The notes under the pieces: generated by a model
Database searches by the model: none
The model's input: the letters and a program-made list of their open reading frames with translations, nothing else
Told to the model about the DNA's origin: nothing
Shown here: in pieces, positions 7,089 through 13,990 of the stretch
How positions within the stretch are numbered: position 1 is the stretch's first letter
Layout of the letters: every line of letters begins with the position of its first letter
Translations under genes and position numbers: made by a program
Source: JANQQZ01 sp039179915
GTDB lineage: Bacteria > Planctomycetota > Phycisphaerae > Phycisphaerales > UBA1924
Direction: 5' to 3'
DNA length: 23,873 nucleotides
Assembly (NCBI GenBank): GCA_039179915.1
Contig: JBCDEF010000014.1
Location: 1 to 23,873 of the forward strand

Positions 7089-7694
7089 TCAGTGCGCAGG
7101 TGCCGTCAGGCCCAGAAACCCAATCGTTGCCCGAACACCGGCCGGCACCAGCGTCCGGTTCGACGGGCTTCGGCCGGCGAGGGCGAGCCCATGGCCGATC
7201 GCGGTCAGCATCGCAGCGATGTCCTCGGCGGCGAGATCGTCCCGGAGCTGGCCCCGGCGCTGGGCCTCGGCGACCGTGCGGGCGAAGGCGTCGGCCAGGC
7301 TGGCCTGGAGCTTGTCGACCACCCCGGCGACCGCGTCGTCGCTGCGGTCCAGCTCGGCGAGCGTGTTGGCCATGAAGCAGCCCTGGCAGTCTGGCTGGGT
7401 CTGGAGGGCGAGCCACTGCTCGAAGACCGCGCGGATGCGGTCCGCCGGCTCGCCGGGCGCATCGAGCAGCGCCAGGGTCTTGGCGACGGCCCGCTGCCCG
7501 TAGTGTTCCAGGGCGGCGAGGTAGAGCCCGCGCTTGTCGGTAAAGGTGTCGTAGAGCGATTGCCGGCCGATGCCCATCGCCGCCACCAGGCTGCCGATCG
7601 AGGCCCCATCGAAGCCGTGCTCCCAGAAGACAGCCATCGCGGCCTCGAGGGCCTCGGTGGTATCGAACGATTTGGGCCGGCCCGCGGGTGCCAT
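7089..7694 (-). CDS. TetR/AcrR-family transcriptional regulator
   Basis: 201 residues. The N-terminal TetR DNA-binding domain is clear: GRPKSFDTTEALEAAMAVFW, then the helix-turn-helix at about 33-52 (SIGSLVAAMGIGRQSLYDTF) followed by TDKRGLYLAAL. The C-terminal ligand domain holds CQGCFMANT (Cys103 and Cys106) and matches the common TetR group that regulates neighbouring reductase genes. It probably represses the SDR gene downstream and perhaps itself; the ligand is unknown. No Shine-Dalgarno precedes the ATG. TATAGA ends five bases before it, so the transcript may be leaderless. An 8-bp palindrome GAATATTC lies about 25 bp upstream. Confidence 0.93.
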   Translation of the reverse strand: MAPAGRPKSFDTTEALEAAMAVFWEHGFDGASIGSLVAAMGIGRQSLYDTFTDKRGLYLAALEHYGQRAVAKTLALLDAPGEPADRIRAVFEQWLALQTQPDCQGCFMANTLAELDRSDDAVAGVVDKLQASLADAFARTVAEAQRRGQLRDDLAAEDIAAMLTAIGHGLALAGRSPSNRTLVPAGVRATIGFLGLTAPAH

Positions 7695-8068
7695 GTTGTT
7701 CTATAGATCGGGCGTTCCAGAATATTCCGTTCAGCCGCTCTGCCCCGCGTTTGCTCGGGGAACCGGCGGGCCGAGCGGTTCGGATCGGCCCTGCGAACGG
7801 GCGAGCCGTGCCTCGGTCGGGGCCGCTACCATGGCAACCAGTGTCCCGCAGCCTCGGCGGAGCCGATCGCATGCGTGCCCCGCGGCGGCCCGACCGCACG
7901 GTACTGCCGCGGATGGACACCCCGGGGCGGTGGTGGCCGCCCCGACGAACGGACGACAGGCCCGGGTTTCCGGACCACACTGATTGAGCAGCGGTCGCGG
8001 CCCGGGATGGCCTGCGGCCCGACCAATGCTGGCGGCCCACGCGGGCACGCCCCAACGTGGAGCAACGC
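7695..8068. other. 374-bp divergent intergenic region with candidate structured leader
   Basis: No convincing gene is seen in either strand. Next to tetR there is TATAGA (minus, 7700-7705) and the palindrome GAATATTC (7720-7727). Toward the coiled-coil gene two hairpins stand in line: CCGCGGC/GCCGCGG (7880-7886 with 7906-7912) and CGGGGCGG/CCGCCCCG (7923-7930 with 7937-7944). They are enclosed by imperfect arms CAACCAGTGT (7835-7844) and ACACTGATTG (7977-7986). GC-rich DNA makes such hairpins common, so this is a weak structured-RNA candidate. Confidence 0.4.
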
Positions 8069-9454
8069 ATGGCTGTCCGCACCGATACGAGCCTGTTCAT
8101 GAAGATCGTCGTCAGCCTGCTGACGATCATCTCGATCGGTCTGTTTGTGTTCGCGCTCGTGCAGTTCAACGACAACGGGCAGCTCCGCCGCCAGATCGTC
8201 GATTTCAACGCGGCCAACAACCAGTTCATCCGCTCGGCCGAGCGGGCCGACCCCGCGATCCAGGCCGAGGCCGAGATCGCCACCCGCGGCGGCCAGAGCC
8301 TCGTCGGCTATCTCAGCAGCCAGCTCAACGATACTTACACCCGCGTGACCGGCAACCCCCGCGACCGCGTCGAGGCTCTCGAAGAGAAGCTCACCTCCGT
8401 GCCCGGCGCCGAGACCGGCAACCTGCTCGGCTTCATCCGCTCCCAGCGGACCCAACTCGCCACGCTCGAGCAGGCCCGCGATTCGGCCAACGAGGCCCGC
8501 CTCGCCGCCGACACCCGCCTCCGCGACATGACCGACCGCATGACCGCCCTCGAAGAGCAGCAGCGGCAGACCGTCAGCAACCTCCAGGGCCAGCTCAGCC
8601 TGCTCCAGGACGATGCCAACAGCTACCGCGACGGCATCGATGCCGTCGAGCGGCGCTTCGCCCAGGAACTCGAATCGACCCGCGGCGAGGCCGAGGACAC
8701 CGAGCGGCAGCTCCGCCAGCAGATCGGCCAGCTCCAGACCCGCAACCTCGTCCTCGAGGACCAGGTCTCCCGGCTCCAGAGCGAGGCCAGCGGCTCCCTG
8801 CTCAAGCCCAAAGACGAGGCCAGCCTTGTCGACGGCTCCGTCGTCAACACCAACCCGGGCGGCAACGAGGTCTTCATCTCGCTCGGCCGCCGGCAGAACG
8901 TCATCTTGGGTATGACTTTCGCCGTCTACGCCGACGCCGCCCAGATCCGGCCCGATGAGGCGACCGGCGAGTACCCGCGCGGCAAGGGCTCGATCGAGGT
9001 GATCAACGTCGGCGAGACCTCGAGCCGCTGCCGCGTGCTCTCCGAGCGTGCCGGCAACCCGATCGTCGCCGGCGATGTCATCGCCAACGCCGTCTACGAC
9101 CCCGACAAGCGGTACAGCTTCCTGGTCGCGGGCAACTTCGATACCAACGGCGACCGCCAGCAGACGCCGATCGAGGCCGCCGAGATTGAGGCGCTCATCG
9201 AAGACTGGGGCGGCACGATCTCCGATGAGTTCTCGGGCGAGGTCGACTTCCTGGTCCTCGGCTCGCCCCCGGTGCTGCCCCCGCCCCCTGGCGTGACGGC
9301 GCCGATCGCGATCGTCGAGCAATTTATCCGCCGCGAGGCTCAGCTCGATCGCTACAACGATCTGCTCGACCAGGCCCGCCGTACCAGTGTACCGGTGCTC
9401 AACGAAAACCGGCTCTACACGCTGATCGGCCGTGTGCAGTCCCGCACGCGGTGA
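8069..9454 (+). CDS. Membrane-anchored coiled-coil protein with BRCT-like C-terminal domain
   Basis: 461 residues from ATG 8069 (a GTG at 8057 is also in frame). One hydrophobic anchor at about 13-32 has two basic residues before it, so most of the chain is probably outside the cytoplasm. Residues about 95-240 are a long Gln/Glu/Arg-rich coiled coil with heptad-like Leu spacing. A beta-rich module at about 265-343 (VILGMTFAVYADA...GKGSIEVINVGETSSRCRVL...IVAGDVIAN) looks like the small barrel seen in some envelope proteins. The C-terminal part (348-453) reads like a BRCT fold: FLVAGNFD, an Ile/Leu-rich helix, DWGGTISDEFSGEVDFLVLG, then VPVLNENRLYTLIG. The function is unknown. The acyltransferase gene follows after 38 bp. 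Domain names are by eye and need profile searches. Confidence 0.85.
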   Translation: MAVRTDTSLFMKIVVSLLTIISIGLFVFALVQFNDNGQLRRQIVDFNAANNQFIRSAERADPAIQAEAEIATRGGQSLVGYLSSQLNDTYTRVTGNPRDRVEALEEKLTSVPGAETGNLLGFIRSQRTQLATLEQARDSANEARLAADTRLRDMTDRMTALEEQQRQTVSNLQGQLSLLQDDANSYRDGIDAVERRFAQELESTRGEAEDTERQLRQQIGQLQTRNLVLEDQVSRLQSEASGSLLKPKDEASLVDGSVVNTNPGGNEVFISLGRRQNVILGMTFAVYADAAQIRPDEATGEYPRGKGSIEVINVGETSSRCRVLSERAGNPIVAGDVIANAVYDPDKRYSFLVAGNFDTNGDRQQTPIEAAEIEALIEDWGGTISDEFSGEVDFLVLGSPPVLPPPPGVTAPIAIVEQFIRREAQLDRYNDLLDQARRTSVPVLNENRLYTLIGRVQSRTR

Positions 9455-9480
9455 GCCGGGCTGGTCCTGTGCCGCGGTCG

Positions 9481-9486
9481 TAGACT
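9481..9486 (+). promoter_or_regulatory. Leaderless-type -10 box of the acyltransferase gene
   Basis: TAGACT is followed by CGGCCC and the GTG at 9493. The same hexamer at the same distance precedes the lipoprotein gene at 23377. It supports the upstream GTG start over the internal ATG. Confidence 0.5.
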
Positions 9487-9492
9487 CGGCCC

Positions 9493-10638
9493 GTGGCGCG
9501 TGCGAAGCGGAAAAGGAAGAAGCAGAAGCAGCCGATGCCGGCCTGGGCCGACGCCTCGCTCGGGATCGTGCTGCGCAGCGCGCTCGGGCTCGCCACGGCC
9601 GCGCCGCTCGATACCACGCTCGCGGCGCTCGAGTCCTTCGGCGCCCGCTTCGCTCGCTCGAGGTTCAACAACCGCCGGCGCGACACGACGATGGAGCGGA
9701 TCGCCTTCGCCTTCCCGGACTGGACGCCGGACCGGGTCCGCGAGTGCGCCGACGGCGTCTGGCGGCACCTGTTCCGCATGGCCGGCGAGGTCGCCCTGAC
9801 CGGGCGAATGGTCCGCGAGGACTCATGGATGAACCAGGTCCGGTTCGACCCGGTCTTCCGCGGGTTGGATGATGTTCTCGACGGCCGGCCCGTGGTCAGT
9901 GTCACCGCGCACCTTGGCAGTTTCGAGGTCATCGGCCCCGCGCTCGCGCTGCTGGGCGTTCCGATGCAGGCGATCTACCGCCCGCTCGACCTGCGCTCGG
10001 TCGACCGCGTCGTCCAGCAGACCCGCGCCGGCACCGGGATGCGGCTGGTCGAGAAGTTCGGCGCCATGCGACGATTGCCATCGATCCTTGACACCGGCGC
10101 GGTCCCCGCGCTCGTCGCCGACCAGAACGCCGGCGAACGCGGCGAGTTCGTCCCCTTCTTCGGCCGGATGACCAGCACGTACAAGTCCGTGGCCGCGGTC
10201 GCGATGCGCCGCAACGCGGTCCTGGTCTGCGGCGCGGTCACGCGCGACCTGCCGCCCCGCTCGCTCGGCGTCGACGAGCTGCACGACGCCGCCCTCGAAC
10301 GCCGACGCAACTCGATGGCCTACACCTGCCGCATGATCGAAGCGATCCGTCCCGAAGACTGGAAGGACCAGCCCGACCCCGCCTTCTACATCACCGCCCG
10401 CGTGCGGCACAACATCGAACGCATGGTCCGAGAAGCCCCCGAGCAGTACTTCTGGATGCACCGCGTCTGGAAGAGCCGGCCGGCGTTCGAGATCGAACGC
10501 ACCGGCTTCCCGCCCGAGCTCCGCGACAAGCTGCTGGCCCTGCCCTGGATGACCCCGGACGCCGTGGGTGCGATTATCGAGCAGAGCGATGCCGACGCGG
10601 CCCGGCTGGCCAAGACCGGCAGCCGGCGCTTTGGGTGA
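9493..10638 (+). CDS. Lipid A biosynthesis (KDO)2-lauroyl/myristoyl acyltransferase-like protein
   Basis: 381 residues from GTG 9493. TAGACT ends six bases before this codon and there is no Shine-Dalgarno. An internal ATG at 9535 would drop the very basic N-terminus (ARAKRKRKKQKQ). The LpxL/HtrB family motif HLGSFE (His140-x4-Glu145) is the catalytic pair that moves an acyl chain from ACP to a lipid. It is followed by IYRPLD (161-166), DQN-x-G...VPFFG (210-224) and the late QYFWMHRVWKSRP. The protein should act at the inner membrane on lipid A or another glycolipid. The N-terminal hydrophobic part is weak, so membrane association may be peripheral. It follows the coiled-coil gene closely, which suggests a shared envelope theme. 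Confidence 0.9.
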   Translation: MARAKRKRKKQKQPMPAWADASLGIVLRSALGLATAAPLDTTLAALESFGARFARSRFNNRRRDTTMERIAFAFPDWTPDRVRECADGVWRHLFRMAGEVALTGRMVREDSWMNQVRFDPVFRGLDDVLDGRPVVSVTAHLGSFEVIGPALALLGVPMQAIYRPLDLRSVDRVVQQTRAGTGMRLVEKFGAMRRLPSILDTGAVPALVADQNAGERGEFVPFFGRMTSTYKSVAAVAMRRNAVLVCGAVTRDLPPRSLGVDELHDAALERRRNSMAYTCRMIEAIRPEDWKDQPDPAFYITARVRHNIERMVREAPEQYFWMHRVWKSRPAFEIERTGFPPELRDKLLALPWMTPDAVGAIIEQSDADAARLAKTGSRRFG

Positions 10639-10758
10639 TCTTGCCCATGTGCGGCCGACGCTCATCGTGTGTTATCGGACGCCATCTGTTCTCGGACAGC
10701 CCGCATCGTTGACCCCCCGGACCCCGCAACCGCTCGGACGGCCCGTCCGGATGGATGT

Positions 10759-10847
10759 GCAGCCCTCGAACGGGGGCCAAGGCAACGGGCTCAGGCGTGC
10801 ATCCCCTGGGCCGACGTTGCCCTGGCTCGCCGTTCGGGGCATACTGC
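10759..10847. ncRNA. Long imperfect hairpin, candidate structured RNA or palindromic element
   Basis: From the outside in, paired segments are GCAG/CTGC (10759-10762 with 10844-10847), CCC/GGG, CGAACG/CGTTCG (10767-10772 with 10831-10836), CCA/TGG, GGCAACG/CGTTGCC (10781-10787 with 10815-10821) and GGCTCAGG/CCTGGGCC (10788-10795 with 10805-10812, one G-U). The terminal loop is CGTGCATCC. That is about 31 pairs over 89 bases. One wobble favours each strand, so the transcribed strand is open. It does not show the SRP RNA GGAA loop or RNase P or tmRNA core motifs. Confidence 0.5.
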
Positions 10848-10980
10848 GTGCTGGCGGTGGGTTGGGCGCAGCGTGAAGTCATCGGAGCCCCACACGGGGC
10901 CCGCAGCGGAGCGGGCCGGCGTGTCGAGCATCGGGCGGCACGAACCGGGCACGGCCTGGGGTCGTAGTACAACGACGACT

Positions 10981-11071
10981 CAGGCAGTTCTCGATTCAGC
11001 CGGTTTTGATCCAAGCAGTTCTTGATCCAGGCAGTTCTTGATTCAGGCAGTTTGATTCATGCAGTTTGATT
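10981..11071 (+). repeat. Six tandem 14-16 bp repeats upstream of response regulator
   Basis: Units read CAGGCAGTTCTCGATT, CAGCCGGTTTTGATC, CAAGCAGTTCTTGATC, CAGGCAGTTCTTGATT, CAGGCAGTTTGATT and CATGCAGTTTGATT, head to tail without spacers. The last ends 16 bp before the ATG of the response regulator. The block is AT-richer than its surroundings. It could be a multi-copy binding site or a variable-number repeat that tunes expression. Confidence 0.9.
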
Positions 11072-11087
11072 CGGCAAGGGGCTCGTG

Positions 11088-11492
11088 ATGGCAACGGACA
11101 CAGCGGTCGGAAGGCTCGAAGGCGTCGGCGTGCTGATCGTCGACGACGATCGGGACATCCGCGATTCGTTCGAGGCCGCCATGATGGCCGAGGGCGCCGA
11201 GGTCGATTCGGTCGACAACGGCAACGACGCGGTCGAGATCTGCCGCGACGACCCACCGGAGCTGGTCATCCTCGACATGATGCTCCCGGGCCGCAGCGGC
11301 TTTTTGGCCCTCGAAAAGATCAAGGGCAAAGACGAGAGCCCTGTCGTGATCATGGTCACGGCCAACGAGGGCAAGCGCCACCAGGAGTACGCCGACGCTC
11401 TGGGTGTCGACGCGTACCTAATCAAGCCCGTGCCGCTGGGCACGCTGATCGATCTGGCCGCGGAGCTGCTCGCCACGCGTCGCGGCGGCTGA
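11088..11492 (+). CDS. Stand-alone response regulator receiver domain protein
   Basis: 134 residues from ATG 11088, with AGGGG seven bases upstream; an in-frame GTG at 11085 is less well placed. It is a single REC domain with all key residues: the acidic pocket in VLIVDDDRD (Asp19-21), the phosphoacceptor Asp63 in LVILDMMLPG, Thr91 in VTANEG and Lys113 in YLIKPV. There is no output domain, as in CheY-like or DivK-like regulators, so it acts by binding a partner protein in the cytoplasm. No histidine kinase gene is nearby. It stands directly downstream of a tandem repeat block, which may control its expression. Confidence 0.95.
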   Translation: MATDTAVGRLEGVGVLIVDDDRDIRDSFEAAMMAEGAEVDSVDNGNDAVEICRDDPPELVILDMMLPGRSGFLALEKIKGKDESPVVIMVTANEGKRHQEYADALGVDAYLIKPVPLGTLIDLAAELLATRRGG

Positions 11493-11585
11493 ACCGGTCG
11501 GCATCGAATCCACACCGGGCGTTCGTTCCGCCCGAAACCTTGGCCCGCGCTCGCCTGAGCGGCTTCGGCGGCGAAAGATGTCGGC

Positions 11586-11912
11586 GTGCCATCGCGTCAG
11601 CTTATCCTGTTCAAGCCCGCCGACGCCGACGATCCGGCCGCCGGCATGGACCCGCTCGGCTCGCCGCGGCGGGTCACGAGCGAGCTCGAGCCCTTCAACA
11701 CTGCCCCCGACGGCTCGAAGGGCGCCGCCCTCGGCTCGACAACGCTCTACGGCCCCGGGCTGGCGATCGATCTGCCGACGTCCGCCGACGAGGTCATGCA
11801 GTTGCTCGTTCGCGTCGATGATGAAGAGTCCGCCTGGCTCGTGCTCGCCCGGCTCTGCCAGTCGATGGGCTGGAAGATGATGGAGCCAGAGACCGGCCAG
11901 ACGTTCATGTAG
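11586..11912 (+). CDS. Hypothetical protein, 108 residues
   Basis: Read from GTG 11586 because the codons from there have strongly GC-biased third positions, unlike the overlapping frame from 11578. I do not recognise a family. The protein starts PSRQLILFKPADADD, has a low-complexity middle rich in Gly, Ser and Pro, and ends in a more ordered part, SADEVMQLLVRVDDEESAWLVL..., then MGWKMMEPETGQTFM. There is no signal peptide or membrane segment. No clear Shine-Dalgarno precedes the GTG, and ATG 11646 is an alternative. It lies 93 bp after the response regulator and 27 bp before the FmdB-like gene, and may be cotranscribed with the latter. Confidence 0.65.
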   Translation: MPSRQLILFKPADADDPAAGMDPLGSPRRVTSELEPFNTAPDGSKGAALGSTTLYGPGLAIDLPTSADEVMQLLVRVDDEESAWLVLARLCQSMGWKMMEPETGQTFM

Positions 11913-11939
11913 CCCGCCCGAACCCGGAGGCCGACCCGC

Positions 11940-12239
11940 ATGCCCACGTACGAGTACGAACTCCTCGACGCCGACGGCGAGCCGACCGGGGACCGCTTCG
12001 AGTGGACGCAGTCCATGAAGGACGATGCGCTGACCGCGCACCCCGAAACCGGCAAGCCCTGCCGCCGGGCGATCGTGCCGACGCGCATCGCCGGCAAGTG
12101 GTCGCCGATCAAAGAGAAGTCGACGCTGAGCAACAAGAACCTCGAGCGGCTCGGCTTTACGAAGTACGAGAAGAAGGGCGACGGGGTGATGGAACGCGTG
12201 GCCGGCAAAGAGGGGCCGCGCGTGATCAGCGATGAATAG
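11940..12239 (+). CDS. FmdB-like small protein lacking the zinc-ribbon cysteines
   Basis: 99 residues from ATG 11940; GGAGG lies about ten bases upstream. It opens MPTYEYELLDADGEPTGDRFEWTQSM, which matches the FmdB/putative-regulatory family start (MPTYEY..C..CG..FE..QSM). It continues DDALTAHPETGKPCRRAI, where the family has a second CPxCG. Both CxxC pairs are gone: the first is LLDADGE and the second is HPETG, leaving only one cysteine. A longer Lys-rich tail (KEKSTLSNKNLERLGFTKYEKKGDG) replaces the usual short end. The protein is cytoplasmic and its role is unknown even in the family. The next gene starts inside its last codons, with an 8-bp overlap. Confidence 0.8.
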   Translation: MPTYEYELLDADGEPTGDRFEWTQSMKDDALTAHPETGKPCRRAIVPTRIAGKWSPIKEKSTLSNKNLERLGFTKYEKKGDGVMERVAGKEGPRVISDE

Positions 12240-12705
12240 AGCCGCCGGGGCGACGCTCGTGCCCGTTGCGATACTTTTGGTTTCCGCGATGCTCGCCGGC
12301 TGCGGCGACGCGTTCGACGGCGACCGGCCGACCGAGGTCCGCGTGCAGCGCATCCTTACCGCCGCGGGCGACCGCATCGTCAGCTACACCGCGATGTACG
12401 ACGACGGCATCGAGACCTACCTCGACTACGGGCCGGACGGTGTGGCCGACCTGATCACCGTCGAGCGCGACGGCGCGAACAACGGCGCCGAGCTCCGGCT
12501 CGTCCGCGACGGCGCCGGCGCCGCCATGCCCGCCGACGGCCCAGAGCCGGCGCCTGTGGACGAATTCTGGCAGGCGCGGTTCCGGGCGGTCGACGCGTTG
12601 GTCGACGAGGGCCGCGTCCCGTGGTCGGATTCGCACGGGCTGCTCACGCCAAGGGACTTCGGCCAGCCCGCGTCGCCGGCCGCCGCCGGGCAAGACCCAG
12701 GCTGA
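12232..12705 (+). CDS. Putative lipoprotein of unknown function
   Basis: 157 residues. The ATG overlaps the end of the FmdB-like gene by 8 bp, so the two are probably translated from one mRNA. The N-terminus is a lipoprotein signal with the lipobox LAGC (Cys24), so the mature protein would be membrane-anchored in the envelope. The mature part includes RVQRILTAAGDRIVSYTAMYDDGIETYLDYGPDGVADLITVERD, a stretch of beta-strand-like segments. Its last 62 bp overlap tail to tail with the O-antigen-ligase-like gene on the other strand. I do not recognise a family. Confidence 0.75.
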   Translation: MNRAAGATLVPVAILLVSAMLAGCGDAFDGDRPTEVRVQRILTAAGDRIVSYTAMYDDGIETYLDYGPDGVADLITVERDGANNGAELRLVRDGAGAAMPADGPEPAPVDEFWQARFRAVDALVDEGRVPWSDSHGLLTPRDFGQPASPAAAGQDPG

Positions 12706-13990
12706 GCGCCGTCAGCAGCGCGAGCAGCGCCGAGCTCTGGGCGTTGATGTGCACGCTGTCGAGCACACCCGCCAGCAGCAAGCCCAGCACACCGAAGAAG
12801 AGGCCCAGGTCATACGGATGCGCCTCGCCCCGCGTGACCAGCGTCGGCGGCACCCAGCTCCGCCGCAGCACCAGGATGCACAGCGTCGCAAAGAGCGTCA
12901 GCCCGATCAGCCCCTGCACCGCGGCGACGTGCACCGCCGAGCCGTGCGCATGGTCGAGCACGCGCTGGGTGGCCGGGTCGATGCCCCGCTCGGTCTGGCG
13001 TTCGTTGACCCAGGCCCGGTAGCCGCCGGTGCCGACGCCGGTGACCGGCTCGGCCTTGACCGCCTCCCACGCCCAGTACCACATGATGATCCGCCCGCCG
13101 GTGCTCGAGTAGTAGTCTTCGCTCTCGAAGGCGTCGCGGACCTCTTTCCAGCCGTCGCTGATCCGCGAGGTGATCGCGTCGCCGATCGTAAACCATGCCG
13201 TCGCGGCGACCACGGCCGCCACGCCCGCGGCGATCAGCACCTGCCGCACGCCGATCGACCGGCGGTGCGTGATGACCGCGACCAGCCCGAGCGTGCCCAG
13301 GAGCGCCATCGCCGCCAGCCACGCGCCGCGCGTGCCGGTCGCGATCAGCGCGACACCGGTCACGAGCGTCAGGGCCCGGGCGATCCAGGCGACCCGGCCG
13401 CGGCCCAGCACCGCCGCTGCCGCGTGCAGCCCGAAGACTCCGCTCAGCAGCGAGCCGGTCACCACGGGCCCGCCCCAGCCCGCGATGCGGTCGGGGAACT
13501 GGCCCCAAGTCAGTTCCGGGATGCCGTACCGCTGGCCGATGAGCTGGCCGACCTGCGAGCCGTGGAGGGTGAACATGCCCGCGGCCAGCGCCGCGATCAC
13601 GGGCAATCGTCGATCCGCGATCGGCCAGATCGCGACAAAGACCCACAGCCACCGCACGCTGCCGATCTCGTCCAGCCCGTGCGACCGGTTGAGCGACCAC
13701 GACAACGCCAGCAGCGCCCACGCCACAAACGCCAGCAGCGCCAGCACCACCGGCTCGCGGAGCAGCGCCGCGTACAGCCGCCGCGTCTGCCCGAACCGGA
13801 GCACGGTCACGAGCATCAGCGGGATCCCGCCGACCTCCAGCGGCGTGATGCCCAGGCCGTAGGAGAAACCGAAGAGCATCGCCGCGATCAGGTGGGCCGC
13901 GTGCCACCGCGGGTGCTCCCGGGCGATGCGGTCGCGGGCGTCGTCGATCGCAGCGAACGGGCCTGTGGGTGGGGTCATGAGCTCGGCCAT
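12644..13990 (-). CDS. O-antigen ligase/polymerase family membrane protein
   Basis: 448 residues with about 11-12 hydrophobic segments from residue 30 to 440. The Wzy_C/WaaL signature is visible: a central TM ending GTRGAWLAAMALLGTLGLV, then a large periplasmic loop (about 260-350) with SSTGGRIIMWYWAWEAVKAEPVTGVGTGGYRAW. The His-containing segment DHAHGSAVHVAAVQGLIGL comes at the start of the next TM. Family members join O-antigen or related glycans to lipid A core or polymerise them in the inner membrane, facing the periplasm. Specificity cannot be told. There is no glycosyltransferase cluster around it. TAGGCT lies nine bases before the ATG. The 3' end overlaps the convergent lipoprotein gene by 62 bp. 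Confidence 0.88.
   Translation of the reverse strand: MAELMTPPTGPFAAIDDARDRIAREHPRWHAAHLIAAMLFGFSYGLGITPLEVGGIPLMLVTVLRFGQTRRLYAALLREPVVLALLAFVAWALLALSWSLNRSHGLDEIGSVRWLWVFVAIWPIADRRLPVIAALAAGMFTLHGSQVGQLIGQRYGIPELTWGQFPDRIAGWGGPVVTGSLLSGVFGLHAAAAVLGRGRVAWIARALTLVTGVALIATGTRGAWLAAMALLGTLGLVAVITHRRSIGVRQVLIAAGVAAVVAATAWFTIGDAITSRISDGWKEVRDAFESEDYYSSTGGRIIMWYWAWEAVKAEPVTGVGTGGYRAWVNERQTERGIDPATQRVLDHAHGSAVHVAAVQGLIGLTLFATLCILVLRRSWVPPTLVTRGEAHPYDLGLFFGVLGLLLAGVLDSVHINAQSSALLALLTALSLGLARRRPATRAGRSPLA

Larger units (their letters stand above)
10639..11087. other. 449-bp intergenic region without a protein gene
   Basis: Open frames here have scrambled, Arg/Pro-rich translations on both strands and no credible start site. 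The region holds a small hairpin CGGACG/CGTCCG (10735-10740 with 10744-10749), a long 89-base hairpin, and two mutually exclusive short hairpins: GCCCC/GGGGC at 10887-10900 and GGCCCGC/GCGGGCC at 10898-10917. The tandem repeat lies in front of the response regulator gene. It looks like a regulatory or ncRNA-bearing segment. Confidence 0.6.

Noticed and set aside
7150..7175. GGTTCGACGGG resembling a tRNA T-arm
   Set aside because: It lies inside the TetR coding sequence and no acceptor, D or anticodon arm can be paired around it.
5352..7706. 784-codon open frame on the plus strand
   Set aside because: Antisense to the channel, SDR and TetR genes, which all have clear motifs. The frame crosses three genes and a terminator.
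7826..9322. 498-codon open frame on the minus strand
   Set aside because: Antisense shadow of the coiled-coil gene; Leu/Glu/Val-rich pseudo-protein without domain logic.
10574..11014. Minus-strand frame of 146 codons in the intergenic region
   Set aside because: It starts within the tandem repeats, has Arg/Pro/Cys-scrambled content and overlaps the acyltransferase end; no start site support.
10981..11071. Tandem repeats considered as a CRISPR array
   Set aside because: Units are 14-16 bp with no spacers between them and no cas genes nearby.
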